The notes beneath the pieces are model-generated. The model did no database searches. It had not been told where the DNA came from and was given only the letters and a program-made list of their open reading frames with translations. The position numbers and the translations under genes were made by a program. DNA of 64,000 nucleotides from an uncultured Mycoplasmatota bacterium (GTDB lineage Bacteria > Bacillota_I > Bacilli_A > RF39 > UBA660). Below are positions 43,866-51,476 of the stretch, one piece after another. How positions within the stretch are numbered: position 1 is the first letter of the stretch; each line of letters starts with the position of its first letter. The DNA lies in the NCBI GenBank assembly GCA_900547465.1, contig URHJ01000004.1, positions 1 through 64,000 of the forward strand, in the 5' to 3' direction.

Positions 43866-44726
43866 ATGTATGATGACAAGTATACTAATCCAAAGCTTGA
43901 GACAAACAACATAGAGGAAGAGCACGCTTATCTAAATGCATATAAAGAAATCATTTCTAAAACAGCAGACTTATTAAAATATATAAAGATGGATAATCCA
44001 TTTGACGCCTCATTGATATTTCAATATCTTCTATGGAATGGTTATTTTTCAAAAGATAAAAATTTTAAATATAGTAAGGATAATAGGTGTCTAGCTAGGG
44101 ATGCTTATGGTGCTGATATCATGAGAGGATATTCTGTTTGCCTTAACAATTGTGACATGTTAACTAGAATTCTTAATAGCTTAGATATACCATCAAGAGT
44201 GTTGTATTGTTCACTTAAACAAGAAAAATTACCCAATGATAATCAATTTGTTAACCATATTGACAATTTAAGTCCATGGGAAAGGTTTCTTAGAGATCAT
44301 ATTAGAGGTAATCACGCTGTTGTTGTATTTAATCATGAAGATTTAAATTACGTAATGGATCCTACAAATAATAGCTTTATAGAACCGATTGGATATAAAA
44401 AACTTAAATTCTTTGATACAGATGATATATTAAAAATAAGAAAAGGAACATCTGTTTTGATGAATTCACTCTCAGATCCATTTGAAGAAATATCAGCCTC
44501 AAATCCATTTGAAGGAATATCAGCTATTTCAAAAGATTTTGATCATATTATTCTAAATTTATTTATGCAAAGTAAATCTAAAAATAGTAAAATAAATAAA
44601 AAATTTTTATCAGATAAATGTTATAAAGCCATAAAATCCTATGCTACTAATATAGAGTTATTTAAAGACTTTCATACTGAAATAACACCACAAATTGATA
44701 CTGTTTGTAAAACACTAAGACGATAG
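43866..44726 (+). CDS. Transglutaminase-like (papain-fold) protein
   Basis: This 286-residue cytoplasmic protein has a likely Cys-His-Asp triad: CLNNCDMLTRILNSLDIPSRVL (the C-x-D...GIPAR-like block of the transglutaminase core), then NHAVVVF with the histidine, and YVMDPTNN with the aspartate. The family includes proteases and amidases, so the reaction is uncertain. A duplicated SDPFEEISA/SNPFEGISA element lies near residue 205. The start at 43866 follows AAGGGGAG; a start 33 codons earlier lies upstream of the promoter -10 and is rejected. Confidence 0.72.
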   Translation: MYDDKYTNPKLETNNIEEEHAYLNAYKEIISKTADLLKYIKMDNPFDASLIFQYLLWNGYFSKDKNFKYSKDNRCLARDAYGADIMRGYSVCLNNCDMLTRILNSLDIPSRVLYCSLKQEKLPNDNQFVNHIDNLSPWERFLRDHIRGNHAVVVFNHEDLNYVMDPTNNSFIEPIGYKKLKFFDTDDILKIRKGTSVLMNSLSDPFEEISASNPFEGISAISKDFDHIILNLFMQSKSKNSKINKKFLSDKCYKAIKSYATNIELFKDFHTEITPQIDTVCKTLRR

Positions 44727-44746
44727 ATAATCTACCGTCTTCTTTT
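44717..44746. terminator. Bidirectional terminator between convergent genes
   Basis: AAGACGATAGAT and ATCTACCGTCTT pair with one mismatch, followed by CTTTT on the plus strand. It overlaps the ends of both the transglutaminase-like and DUF1848 genes. Confidence 0.8.
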
Positions 44747-45610
44747 AATTATATCATCATCTTTTATATGTCCTATTAATAAACTTGAATCTTTATCATG
44801 CATTTTCATATTTTTTCTTATATCTTCCTCTGAGTAATTAGCATAACAATATCTACATAAATGATTACAAGTATTATAAGAACCTATATCAACCATTTCT
44901 ACACAATTACAACCTCGAGCTTTCCAACTTTTAAAATTAGATTTACCCGTTAATTTATATGCCAAAACATGAGATAAACATTCACCCTTTATGAAACCAT
45001 ACTCCACTAGATCATGTTCTTCCATACACGTTTGAACAGTAATGCCACGTCCTTTAGCACTTCTAGAAAAACTAGTACCAATTTTTTTATAATCATCATC
45101 AGTCAATTTTTTATATTTCAATATATTTTTATTTTTCAATACATTTTTGTACTCATCTAAAAAAGAAACTATAATATGTTTAGTATACCCCTCTAATAAA
45201 CTACATAATTTATCAAAAGCCTTAATATGATAAGAAACTGTATAATAATCATTTATAAAAATAGGATCATATCTAATATATAAATTATCAATTCCTACAA
45301 TATCTGATATTTTCTTAACAGCTTCTATAATCTTAGTTTTATCTATTACATTATTTTCAATTTCCTTTTTATAAGGAGTAATAGTAACATGAAAAAGAAT
45401 TGGCTTTTTTATTTCTTTCAAATACTTTACTATTGGTATTGGATTTTTAGTACAAAACATAATAGCATCAACATCTTCAAAATAGATTCTACTAACAAGT
45501 TTTTCATTAAATGGATTTCTAGCATCAACAAATCCTTCTCTATATCTATTCATAAACCAATCAGTATAGAATGCTACTACATCTGTTCTACCACTAACAT
45601 TTAAAATCAT
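44732..45610 (-). CDS. DUF1848 family protein
   Basis: This 292-residue protein starts MILNVSGRTDVVAFYTDWFM and has the family blocks GFVDARNPFN, FCTKNPIPIV and LYIRYDPIF. Towards the C-terminus two cysteine groups follow: GCNCVEM and CNHLCRYCYAN, the latter a CxxxCxxC arrangement resembling a radical-SAM cluster site, though placed at the C-terminal end. Enzymatic function is not established for the family. It is coupled by a 4-base ATGA overlap to a 40-residue protein upstream. Confidence 0.88.
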   Translation of the reverse strand: MILNVSGRTDVVAFYTDWFMNRYREGFVDARNPFNEKLVSRIYFEDVDAIMFCTKNPIPIVKYLKEIKKPILFHVTITPYKKEIENNVIDKTKIIEAVKKISDIVGIDNLYIRYDPIFINDYYTVSYHIKAFDKLCSLLEGYTKHIIVSFLDEYKNVLKNKNILKYKKLTDDDYKKIGTSFSRSAKGRGITVQTCMEEHDLVEYGFIKGECLSHVLAYKLTGKSNFKSWKARGCNCVEMVDIGSYNTCNHLCRYCYANYSEEDIRKNMKMHDKDSSLLIGHIKDDDIIKRRR

Positions 45611-45729
45611 TTTTCTTCGTCATCTTGTTTTTCTAATTCTTTTTCTATCATTTTTTCTAAAGATTCTTTTGTAATTTCTTCATCTTGTAACAATTCATCT
45701 AACTTTGTCTCTTTTTCTACTATTTTCAT
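45607..45729 (-). CDS. 40-residue acidic coiled protein, coupled to DUF1848 gene
   Basis: The frame starts MKIVEKETKLDELLQDEEIT and ends ELEKQDDEEK, highly charged and predicted helical. It begins behind GGTGATAG, and its TGA stop overlaps the ATG of the DUF1848 gene (ATGA), a classic coupling arrangement. The overlap and ribosome binding site argue that it is translated. Homologues and function are unknown to me; a leader-type or chaperone-like small partner is possible. Confidence 0.6.
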   Translation of the reverse strand: MKIVEKETKLDELLQDEEITKESLEKMIEKELEKQDDEEK

Positions 45730-45770
45730 AAAACTATCACCACAATCAAACTATATCACAATTTTTATCA

Positions 45771-47036
45771 TCAAACAATATCTTCATCGATTGGTAATTT
45801 AATAGTAACAGTTGTATACTTCCCTTTTACAGAATCATAACTAATTGAACCATCATGTTGATAAATTATTTCTTTTGATAAAGCAACACCTAAACCAGTT
45901 CCCTTCTCCTTCGTTGTATAAAACATCTCATCAACTTTATCTAAACTTTTCTGAGACATACCTACCCCATTATCTTTTATAATAAGATTAACATCATCAC
46001 CCTCTACAAAAGCCCTAATACTAATATAAGAACTCTTCTTTTTCTTATCTTTAGCCTCTATAGAATTTTTTAATAAATTTACTAATACTTGCTTTAATCT
46101 ATTATAATCAAGTTCCATATACAACTCATCATCAGGAATATCCAGTTTTAAAGAAACATCATTGGCATTAAATAACGGCTTCATAATATCACAAGTATCC
46201 TCTATTAATAAATAAAAATCAGCTTCTTCTTTCTCTACTTTTATCTTAGTATAATCCAAAAAGTCATCCATTAATATTAATGTTCTATTTATCTCATCTT
46301 TTATAATTGAATTATACCTCTCCACTTTGTCAATATCCCTATAATCCATCATATCAAGATACCCCTTACATACTGCAATTGGATTTTTAATTTCATGAGT
46401 TATCTTAAATAATGATTCTCTAAGCTTCTTCTCCTTTTCTAATTCATAAACTACTCTATTAAGATCTATTGCCTCTTCTCCCTTTTCTAGTAAAAAAGCA
46501 ACCATAAATGCTAAAATAGTAAAAAGTATCATAGTAAGCAATATTAACATCATACCACTATAAACATCAGTAGTTGATTCAGGAATAAAATAAAACACTT
46601 TAAAAGACATCATAAACGCTTTTATAGTAGAAAAAATAGCAATAAGACTTAATGCATTTATTTTTCCATCTTTACCATGACAATAAACTAAATAACCAAT
46701 AAAATATATAACATATTCCAAAGCTAAATAAAGTATTTCTATTCCAGTTGCATTACGATAATATAAAACAAGCAAAATTGATAAAATAATAACACTATGC
46801 ATTCTTTTTCTAAGTGCCGCTATTAATAAAGGTATATTTAATAAAAGAAGCGGATAAATAAAAACATTAGTACCAAATTTTATTAATAAATAAACAGAAG
46901 AATAAAGTGCTATATCCAAAATTATATAATTCATTTTCCTATCCAAGTTTTTTATATAAATAGTACAAATAATATAAATAAGTAATGGAAATGAAATACA
47001 CATTAAATTTAATAAAGTTCCCTCAAAAAGATCCAT
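45771..47036 (-). CDS. Orphan sensor histidine kinase, KinB-like
   Basis: This 421-residue protein has five to six N-terminal membrane helices, a short linker, and a complete kinase core: H-box FKITHEIKNPIAVCKG, N-box VNLLKNSIEA, G1 DNGVGM, and G2 GTGLGVALSKE. No response regulator gene is adjacent, which is typical of sporulation kinases that feed a shared phosphorelay. The start at 47036 follows AAGGAGGGAG. Its promoter has two perfect Spo0A boxes overlapping the -35 position, suggesting a feedback loop onto Spo0A. Assignment as a sporulation kinase is inference from these features. Confidence 0.85.
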   Translation of the reverse strand: MDLFEGTLLNLMCISFPLLIYIICTIYIKNLDRKMNYIILDIALYSSVYLLIKFGTNVFIYPLLLLNIPLLIAALRKRMHSVIILSILLVLYYRNATGIEILYLALEYVIYFIGYLVYCHGKDGKINALSLIAIFSTIKAFMMSFKVFYFIPESTTDVYSGMMLILLTMILFTILAFMVAFLLEKGEEAIDLNRVVYELEKEKKLRESLFKITHEIKNPIAVCKGYLDMMDYRDIDKVERYNSIIKDEINRTLILMDDFLDYTKIKVEKEEADFYLLIEDTCDIMKPLFNANDVSLKLDIPDDELYMELDYNRLKQVLVNLLKNSIEAKDKKKKSSYISIRAFVEGDDVNLIIKDNGVGMSQKSLDKVDEMFYTTKEKGTGLGVALSKEIIYQHDGSISYDSVKGKYTTVTIKLPIDEDIV

Positions 47037-47056
47037 AATCTCCCTCCTTACCAAGG

Positions 47057-47100
47057 ATTATATCTTACAAATTTATCACATTTTGTCGAATTTTGTCGAA
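47057..47100 (-). promoter_or_regulatory. Promoter with two tandem Spo0A boxes upstream of the kinase gene
   Basis: TATAAT (47057-47062) is preceded at -35 spacing by CAAAAT, a poor -35 match. Two exact copies of TTTTGTCGAA (plus-strand 47081-47090 and 47091-47100) abut and overlap it; both contain the 0A-box core TGTCGAA. A weak -35 replaced by 0A boxes is the pattern of Spo0A-activated promoters such as spoIIG. Confidence 0.78.
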
Positions 47101-47124
47101 AAGCAAAAAAAAAGACGAAATTTG

Positions 47125-47430
47125 TCATTTAATCTCATCTATATATTTTTTTAATTGTTTAGATTCAGGTCCTAAAATAATTTTTAATTGATTATCAATT
47201 TCAACAATACCTTTAGCACCTAATTTTTGAATTGCTTCTTTATTTGCTTTATCTACATCTTTTAAAGTAACTTTAAACCTAGACAAAGTAATTTCTGTAT
47301 CAATAATATTATCTTTTCCACCTAAAGCTTCCACTAACTTATTAAAATCCAGGGAAGCATCTTTACTATTAGCTTTCAATACAGCAAGTAAAACAATAAG
47401 TAGTACAATTCCTATAATTATATATTGCAT
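47125..47430 (-). CDS. Membrane-anchored EIIB-like protein without phosphorylation cysteine
   Basis: This 101-residue protein has an N-terminal helix (YIIIGIVLLIVLLAVL), then a domain matching the glucose-type PTS EIIB fold: NKLVEALGGKDNIID, TLSRFKVTLKD, NKEAIQKLGAKGIVEI and LKIILGPESK. The usual CxTRLR phosphorylation site reads ITLSRF here, so it lacks the phosphocysteine and cannot act as a PTS carrier. Related stand-alone domains are found in spore-formers; role unknown. The stop is TGA. It is divergent from the coat operon, with a perfect palindrome between them. Confidence 0.75.
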   Translation of the reverse strand: MQYIIIGIVLLIVLLAVLKANSKDASLDFNKLVEALGGKDNIIDTEITLSRFKVTLKDVDKANKEAIQKLGAKGIVEIDNQLKIILGPESKQLKKYIDEIK

Positions 47431-47500
47431 TTTCTAATCACCAAACTAATTATATCCTACTTCTTATAAAAAAGCAAAGAATTAATATTTTTAAGACAAT

Positions 47501-47516
47501 TATCATATATATGATA
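47501..47516. promoter_or_regulatory. 16-bp perfect palindrome between EIIB-like and coat genes
   Basis: TATCATATATATGATA is fully self-complementary and lies in the divergent intergenic region. It could be a regulator site, but alternating AT sequence makes chance more likely than for a mixed-sequence palindrome. Confidence 0.35.
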
Positions 47517-47532
47517 TAGGTATAAGCTATAC

Positions 47533-47559
47533 ACTATTTTAAGATAAAAGAATATCTTA
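47533..47559 (+). promoter_or_regulatory. Candidate sigma-K-like promoter of the coat gene operon
   Basis: AC (47533-47534), 16 bases, then AATATCTTA (47551-47559) matches AC-N16-CATANNNTA with one mismatch. The -10 region and following leader closely resemble the promoter of the YjcZ-like gene at 13001. Confidence 0.5.
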
Positions 47560-47585
47560 TAGTAGAAAAGATAAGGAGGAATAGT

Positions 47586-47978
47586 ATGGAAAATAATGAA
47601 AGTTGCTGCTTAGCAAAAATCCTAAAAGTAATTGACATTATTCAAAAAGAATCTGGTTGTTTGGATATCGATGAAGGTTGTGATAGACCATTTTTAGGAA
47701 ATACTAGTGGAGCATTTTTCTATAACACAAGACCAATAACTTTATATAATAGAGATGGTAGCTTATTTAAAGTTACTTACTATGTAAATAACGTTGCAAC
47801 AACATCTAGTGTTTTCAGAGTTGAAGAAGTTGATGACTGTTGTGCCAAACTTAGAATATTATCTACAGTTGTTTCAGATGATGTAACTGTTTATGCATCA
47901 ACTGGAGAATATGTAACAATAAATCTAAATTGCTTCTGTGTTTTACAATGTTTAGATGATACTTATGTAGAAATTTAA
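47586..47978 (+). CDS. CotY/CotZ-family spore coat protein
   Basis: This 130-residue cysteine-rich protein follows the CotY/CotZ/ExsY pattern. It has an N-terminal CC-x-KILKVIDIIQ block, CLDIDEGCDRPFLG, NTRPITLYNRDGSLF, FRVEEVDDCCAKLRIL, and the terminal TINLNCFCVLQCLDDT. In Bacillus these proteins self-assemble into the spore outer coat or exosporium through disulfides and hexagonal lattices. There is no signal peptide, as expected for mother-cell cytoplasmic assembly. It starts behind AAGGAGG and is followed 15 bases later by a paralogue, forming a two-gene operon. Confidence 0.9.
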   Translation: MENNESCCLAKILKVIDIIQKESGCLDIDEGCDRPFLGNTSGAFFYNTRPITLYNRDGSLFKVTYYVNNVATTSSVFRVEEVDDCCAKLRILSTVVSDDVTVYASTGEYVTINLNCFCVLQCLDDTYVEI

Positions 47979-47993
47979 GAAAGGAGAATCATT

Positions 47994-48368
47994 ATGTGTG
48001 GTGATAAAGAAAACAAGAAAAAAAATTGTAACTGCATCGGAGATATAATATGTAAAATAATTCACTTGCAAAGAAATAGCTTTTCTGGTTGTAGCAAAGG
48101 AGGATGTGATAAACCTTTCTTAGGCCCAGAAGATATAACTTGTTATAATACTAGACCAGTTTCATTTTACAACTGTACAAATGGAGAACTATGGTCAGTA
48201 TCAAATTCAACTATCTTTAGATTAGAGTCTTTAGAAGATTGCTGCTGCACCTGTAGAGTTTTAAACTTTAATAATGGAGAATATACAGCAACAAATGAAT
48301 TTTTTACAATAAATCTAAATTGTGTATGTGCAATTAAATGCTATCAAGATATAAACTTAGCACTATAA
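47994..48368 (+). CDS. CotY/CotZ-family spore coat protein (second copy)
   Basis: This 124-residue paralogue has CNCIGDIICKIIHLQRNS, GCSKGGCDKPFLGPED, NTRPVSFYNC, FRLESLEDCCCTCRVL and the closing TINLNCVCAIKCYQD. It has more cysteines than copy 1, including a CCCTC cluster, so disulfide cross-linking may be denser. It starts at an ATG behind AAAGGAG and ends at a terminator. Co-expression of two paralogues would suit co-assembly in one layer. Family clear; precise coat layer unknown. Confidence 0.9.
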   Translation: MCGDKENKKKNCNCIGDIICKIIHLQRNSFSGCSKGGCDKPFLGPEDITCYNTRPVSFYNCTNGELWSVSNSTIFRLESLEDCCCTCRVLNFNNGEYTATNEFFTINLNCVCAIKCYQDINLAL

Positions 48369-48375
48369 AAAAATA

Positions 48376-48397
48376 AAAATCCTTATGGATTTTTTCT
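48376..48397. terminator. Terminator of the coat operon
   Basis: AAAATCC-TTAT-GGATTTT is followed by TTCTTTT on the plus strand and TTTTATTTTTTT on the minus strand, so it serves both convergent units. Confidence 0.8.
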
Positions 48398-48688
48398 TTT
48401 TATTGAAATTACTTCAGAAATAGGAATCTTATCTCTATCAAGAGTTAATAAAACTCCTCCTCTTCTACTAATAATTCCTGTTTCATAAGTTTTAGTAGAT
48501 GTTTCAATCATAACAGGAATATTAAAAACATATTTTGTACTATTAAAAAGTTCATCTAAGAAATCACTTATTTCGTTTTCACTCATATTAACACTAACTC
48601 TTCTAGTATCATTAGAATAATAAACAGATCTATTATTTTCTATCTTTTTATCAATAGAATTTTGATAAATTTTAGGTAATTTTTTGAT
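48383..48688 (-). CDS. Small hypothetical protein, probable non-AUG start
   Basis: The last 67 residues (MSENEISDFLDELFNSTKYV...) could start at ATG 48586, but that ATG has no binding site. The open frame continues upstream for 34 coding-like codons (reading KLPKIYQNSIDKKIENNRS) up to an ATC at 48688. That ATC lies 7 bases after GGATG, within AAAGGATGTGAT, a near-perfect anti-16S match. ATC starts are rare, so this needs proof. The C-terminal part (IETSTKTYETGIISRRGGVL) looks like a small beta-barrel. Function unknown; it neighbours the coat genes. Confidence 0.55.
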   Translation of the reverse strand: MKKLPKIYQNSIDKKIENNRSVYYSNDTRRVSVNMSENEISDFLDELFNSTKYVFNIPVMIETSTKTYETGIISRRGGVLLTLDRDKIPISEVISIKRKNP

Positions 48689-48780
48689 ATTATCACATCC
48701 TTTATACTATTTTATGAATCTTTATGAGAAAAATTGCATTTTTTTGGTATAATATCTAATAGACAAGGAGGAATAGATAT

Positions 48781-49908
48781 ATGATTAAACAAAAAAAGAT
48801 AAATTTATCAATCTTAATACCAATTTGTTTGTTAGCACTAATCTCAGTAGTTACCATTTATAGTGCTCAAACATACATATCTGATGGAGACGGCATGGCT
48901 CTAAAACAAGGTATGTGGTATTTAATTGGAGCCATTTTAGTAATGATTCTAATAAAATTAAAAAATGAATACTTATATAAAAACACTTGGATTCTGTACA
49001 TTATAGGAAATATATTACTACTCTGTCTTTTGTTATTTGCTCCAGAAATTAATAGTAGTAAATGTTGGTTTGTTATTCCTAAAGTTGGAAGTATTCAACC
49101 AAGTGAATTTATGAAAATATTTCTAATGTTAACCCTTGCTACTATGATTCACGATTTTAGAGCTAGTTACGATGCGCCTACAATTACAGAGGAATTTATA
49201 TTTATATTAAAAACATTAATTGTAGTATTAATTCCATCTGTACTTACATTCTTACAACCAGATACAGGATGTGTAATTATTTACCTAATCATTTATGCAT
49301 CAATGATGTTTGCATCAGGAATTAGAGCAAGGTGGTTTTTAATAGCCTTCCTTTTAGTAGCAGTTATTGCTAGTATAGTTTTTGGTACATACTTTTTAAA
49401 CGAAAAATTATTTATAAAAATGTTTGGTAGTAATTTATATTACAGATTTGATAGAATTTTTAATTGGTCAAGTGGTAGTGGATTGCAACTAGAAAATGCT
49501 ATGGCTGCAATCGGATCTGCTGGTATGTTTGGTCATGGATTCAATAAAACTCCTATCTATTTTCCAGAAGCTGGTACTGACTTCATATTTGCCGTATTTG
49601 CTTCTAACTTTGGACTATTTGGTTGTTTCCTATTAATATCATTATTAGTATTCTTAGATACAAAAATAATATTATATGCACAGAGAAAAATAACTGACAC
49701 AGATAGATATATATTAATTGGAATAGCTTCCATGCTAGTATTTCAACAAATACAAAATATTGGAATGACTGTTGGATTATTACCAATTACCGGTATAACC
49801 CTTCCATTTATTAGTTATGGTGGTTCAAGTCTTCTATCATATATGATTATAGTAGGAATATTAATTAATATATCTATGGAAAAGCCAAGAAAATATAGGT
49901 ACAAATAA
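48781..49908 (+). CDS. rodA: SEDS peptidoglycan glycosyltransferase, RodA type
   Basis: RodA polymerises peptidoglycan along the lateral wall in rod-shaped cells. The 375-residue protein has about ten membrane helices, the SEDS blocks VGSIQPSEFMK and LPISGI-like LPITGITLPFISYGGSS, and the extracellular LPEAGTDFIFAV of the RodA branch (FYFPEAGTDFIFAV in context). It is distinct from the FtsW-type gene at 11.8 kb. Start 48781 follows AAGGAGG. An extended -10 (TGGTATAAT, about 48745-48753) precedes it. A terminator follows directly, giving a single-gene unit. Confidence 0.92.
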   Translation: MIKQKKINLSILIPICLLALISVVTIYSAQTYISDGDGMALKQGMWYLIGAILVMILIKLKNEYLYKNTWILYIIGNILLLCLLLFAPEINSSKCWFVIPKVGSIQPSEFMKIFLMLTLATMIHDFRASYDAPTITEEFIFILKTLIVVLIPSVLTFLQPDTGCVIIYLIIYASMMFASGIRARWFLIAFLLVAVIASIVFGTYFLNEKLFIKMFGSNLYYRFDRIFNWSSGSGLQLENAMAAIGSAGMFGHGFNKTPIYFPEAGTDFIFAVFASNFGLFGCFLLISLLVFLDTKIILYAQRKITDTDRYILIGIASMLVFQQIQNIGMTVGLLPITGITLPFISYGGSSLLSYMIIVGILINISMEKPRKYRYK

Positions 49909-49932
49909 AAAAGAGAAATCACTCTCTTTTTT
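49909..49932. terminator. Bidirectional terminator between rodA and glycosyltransferase
   Basis: AAAAGAGA and TCTCTTTT pair around a 6-base loop and are followed by TTTT on the plus strand. Confidence 0.8.
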
Positions 49933-50936
49933 TAGTTTTCTAAAGATTTGTAGACTTCTTTTAATTGTTTCCCAACATTTTTTAGATCTCTTGCCTTTGC
50001 AATTTTATATCCCTCTTTAGTTAAATCAGGTAACTCTTTATCGATAATTTTCTTAATCTTTAATTCAAACTCATCTACATCTTTTGCTTTATATACATTT
50101 TTTCCATCTTCTAACCAACCTTCAAATATTGGAATATCTCTAATAATAGATGGAGTCTTACAAGCACAAGCTTCAATTATTGGTATACCTTCAGTCTCTT
50201 CAAGAGTTGGAAATATATATAAATCACAACCAGATAACGCCCCTTTTATTTCATCTTGTTCAACATAACCAGGAAATTGCAAATTATCAAGCCTTGTCCT
50301 CACTGCATCTCTTACTTTCTTTGTTGCAGCCGCCAATGGAGAATAACCAAACCATATAAATTTATATTCAGGCATTCTTTTAGCAAGTTCTACAAAATCA
50401 ACAATTCCCTTTCTTTCTATATATAAACCAATACCTACTATTACTTTATCCTTCTTTGTAAAACCGTACTTCTTTCTAAATTCTTTTCCTAGCTTTTCAT
50501 CTCTTTCAAAAAAATTCAATTCTATCCCATTAGATATGCTATATATTTTTTTATTCTCTAAATGCTTATATGAAGAAATTAATTTCTTAGAATATTCTGT
50601 AGGAGTAACTAAGACATCCCCAAGCATATAACATTTAACTAACCACCACTTAAAAAACTTAGCAGTCTGTCTTGAAAAAATAAACCCATTAATATAGTCT
50701 TCTTCTGTAGAATGTGCATGATAAACTATTTTTTTACCATGTCTTTTTGCACGTTTCACTACAAAATAAGATTTAATAAAATATGTATTAATATGTAGTA
50801 TGTCATATGAATCATTATTATCTAATGTGTAATTAACATTTGCTAAAGCAAGTGCTTTTTTTTGATGTTCAATTGCATGACCTAATCCACTCTTACCAAT
50901 AGCTTTCAATCCTTCTGTATAAAGAAGTACTTTCAT
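49932..50936 (-). CDS. GT4 glycosyltransferase, LafB-like glycolipid synthase
   Basis: This 334-residue protein has the two-domain GT-B layout of family GT4. The N-terminal block reads MKVLLYTEGLKAIGKSGLGHAIEHQKKAL and continues with HAHSTEEDY, close to LafB-type enzymes that add the second sugar to glucosyl-diacylglycerol, the lipid anchor of lipoteichoic acid. The C-terminal domain has VGIGLYIERKG and the EX7E motif EETEGIPIIEACA. It probably acts at the cytoplasmic membrane face. A LafA-type partner is not in the window. GT4 membership is secure; acceptor identity is by similarity only. Confidence 0.85.
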   Translation of the reverse strand: MKVLLYTEGLKAIGKSGLGHAIEHQKKALALANVNYTLDNNDSYDILHINTYFIKSYFVVKRAKRHGKKIVYHAHSTEEDYINGFIFSRQTAKFFKWWLVKCYMLGDVLVTPTEYSKKLISSYKHLENKKIYSISNGIELNFFERDEKLGKEFRKKYGFTKKDKVIVGIGLYIERKGIVDFVELAKRMPEYKFIWFGYSPLAAATKKVRDAVRTRLDNLQFPGYVEQDEIKGALSGCDLYIFPTLEETEGIPIIEACACKTPSIIRDIPIFEGWLEDGKNVYKAKDVDEFELKIKKIIDKELPDLTKEGYKIAKARDLKNVGKQLKEVYKSLEN

Positions 50937-51032
50937 AACAAGTCACCTCGTTCTTACATTATAACATAAGTATTAATATAACGCATTACTTTAATATATT
51001 TATTCAATTTTTATTACAATAATCCATCAACG

Positions 51033-51052
51033 AAAAAAGACGATTTCTCGTC
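51033..51052 (-). terminator. Terminator of the 129-residue protein gene
   Basis: GACGA-GAAA-TCGTC is followed by TTTTTT on the minus strand. Confidence 0.8.
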
Positions 51053-51065
51053 ATAACATTAAAAT

Positions 51066-51455
51066 TTATTTTGCTTTGCCAGTAGTTTTTCCAGTCACTT
51101 CTTCTATAATTTTCTGTGGAGTTTCCATAGCTTCTAAAATTCTAACTTGAACTTCTTCTCCAGAATTTGAATCATTTATAATTTCTCCAAATTCAGAAGG
51201 TTGCATTCCTAATTTTTCTTTAGCAAACCTCTCTACTGCTGGATCCTCCGTTGGAAGACCAATTTCATGTACAGATGCAGCCAAGTTAGCAAGATCAACA
51301 ACCTCCTCCTTCACTGCTTCAACTGGATTTTTCAAAACCGCTTCCATTTCTGAAAGCCCAGGAATAACAACATTATACTCTTTAGCCGATTCAACTACGT
51401 ACTCTGCCTTTTCCACCTTTTCTTCTACTATCTTATCAAATGTTCTTCTTTTCAT
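51066..51455 (-). CDS. Small acidic hypothetical protein
   Basis: This 129-residue protein begins MKRRTFDKIVEEKVEKAEYV and is predicted helical, with NPVEAVKEEVVDLANLAASV and a central PTEDPAVERFAKEKLGMQPSEF. No signal peptide or membrane segment is seen. It follows the zinc-ribbon/PASTA gene by about 20 bases with an AGGAGG site, so it shares that transcript, and ends at a strong terminator. No family recognised. Confidence 0.7.
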   Translation of the reverse strand: MKRRTFDKIVEEKVEKAEYVVESAKEYNVVIPGLSEMEAVLKNPVEAVKEEVVDLANLAASVHEIGLPTEDPAVERFAKEKLGMQPSEFGEIINDSNSGEEVQVRILEAMETPQKIIEEVTGKTTGKAK

Positions 51456-51476
51456 TATATCATTCCTCCTTGTTGT

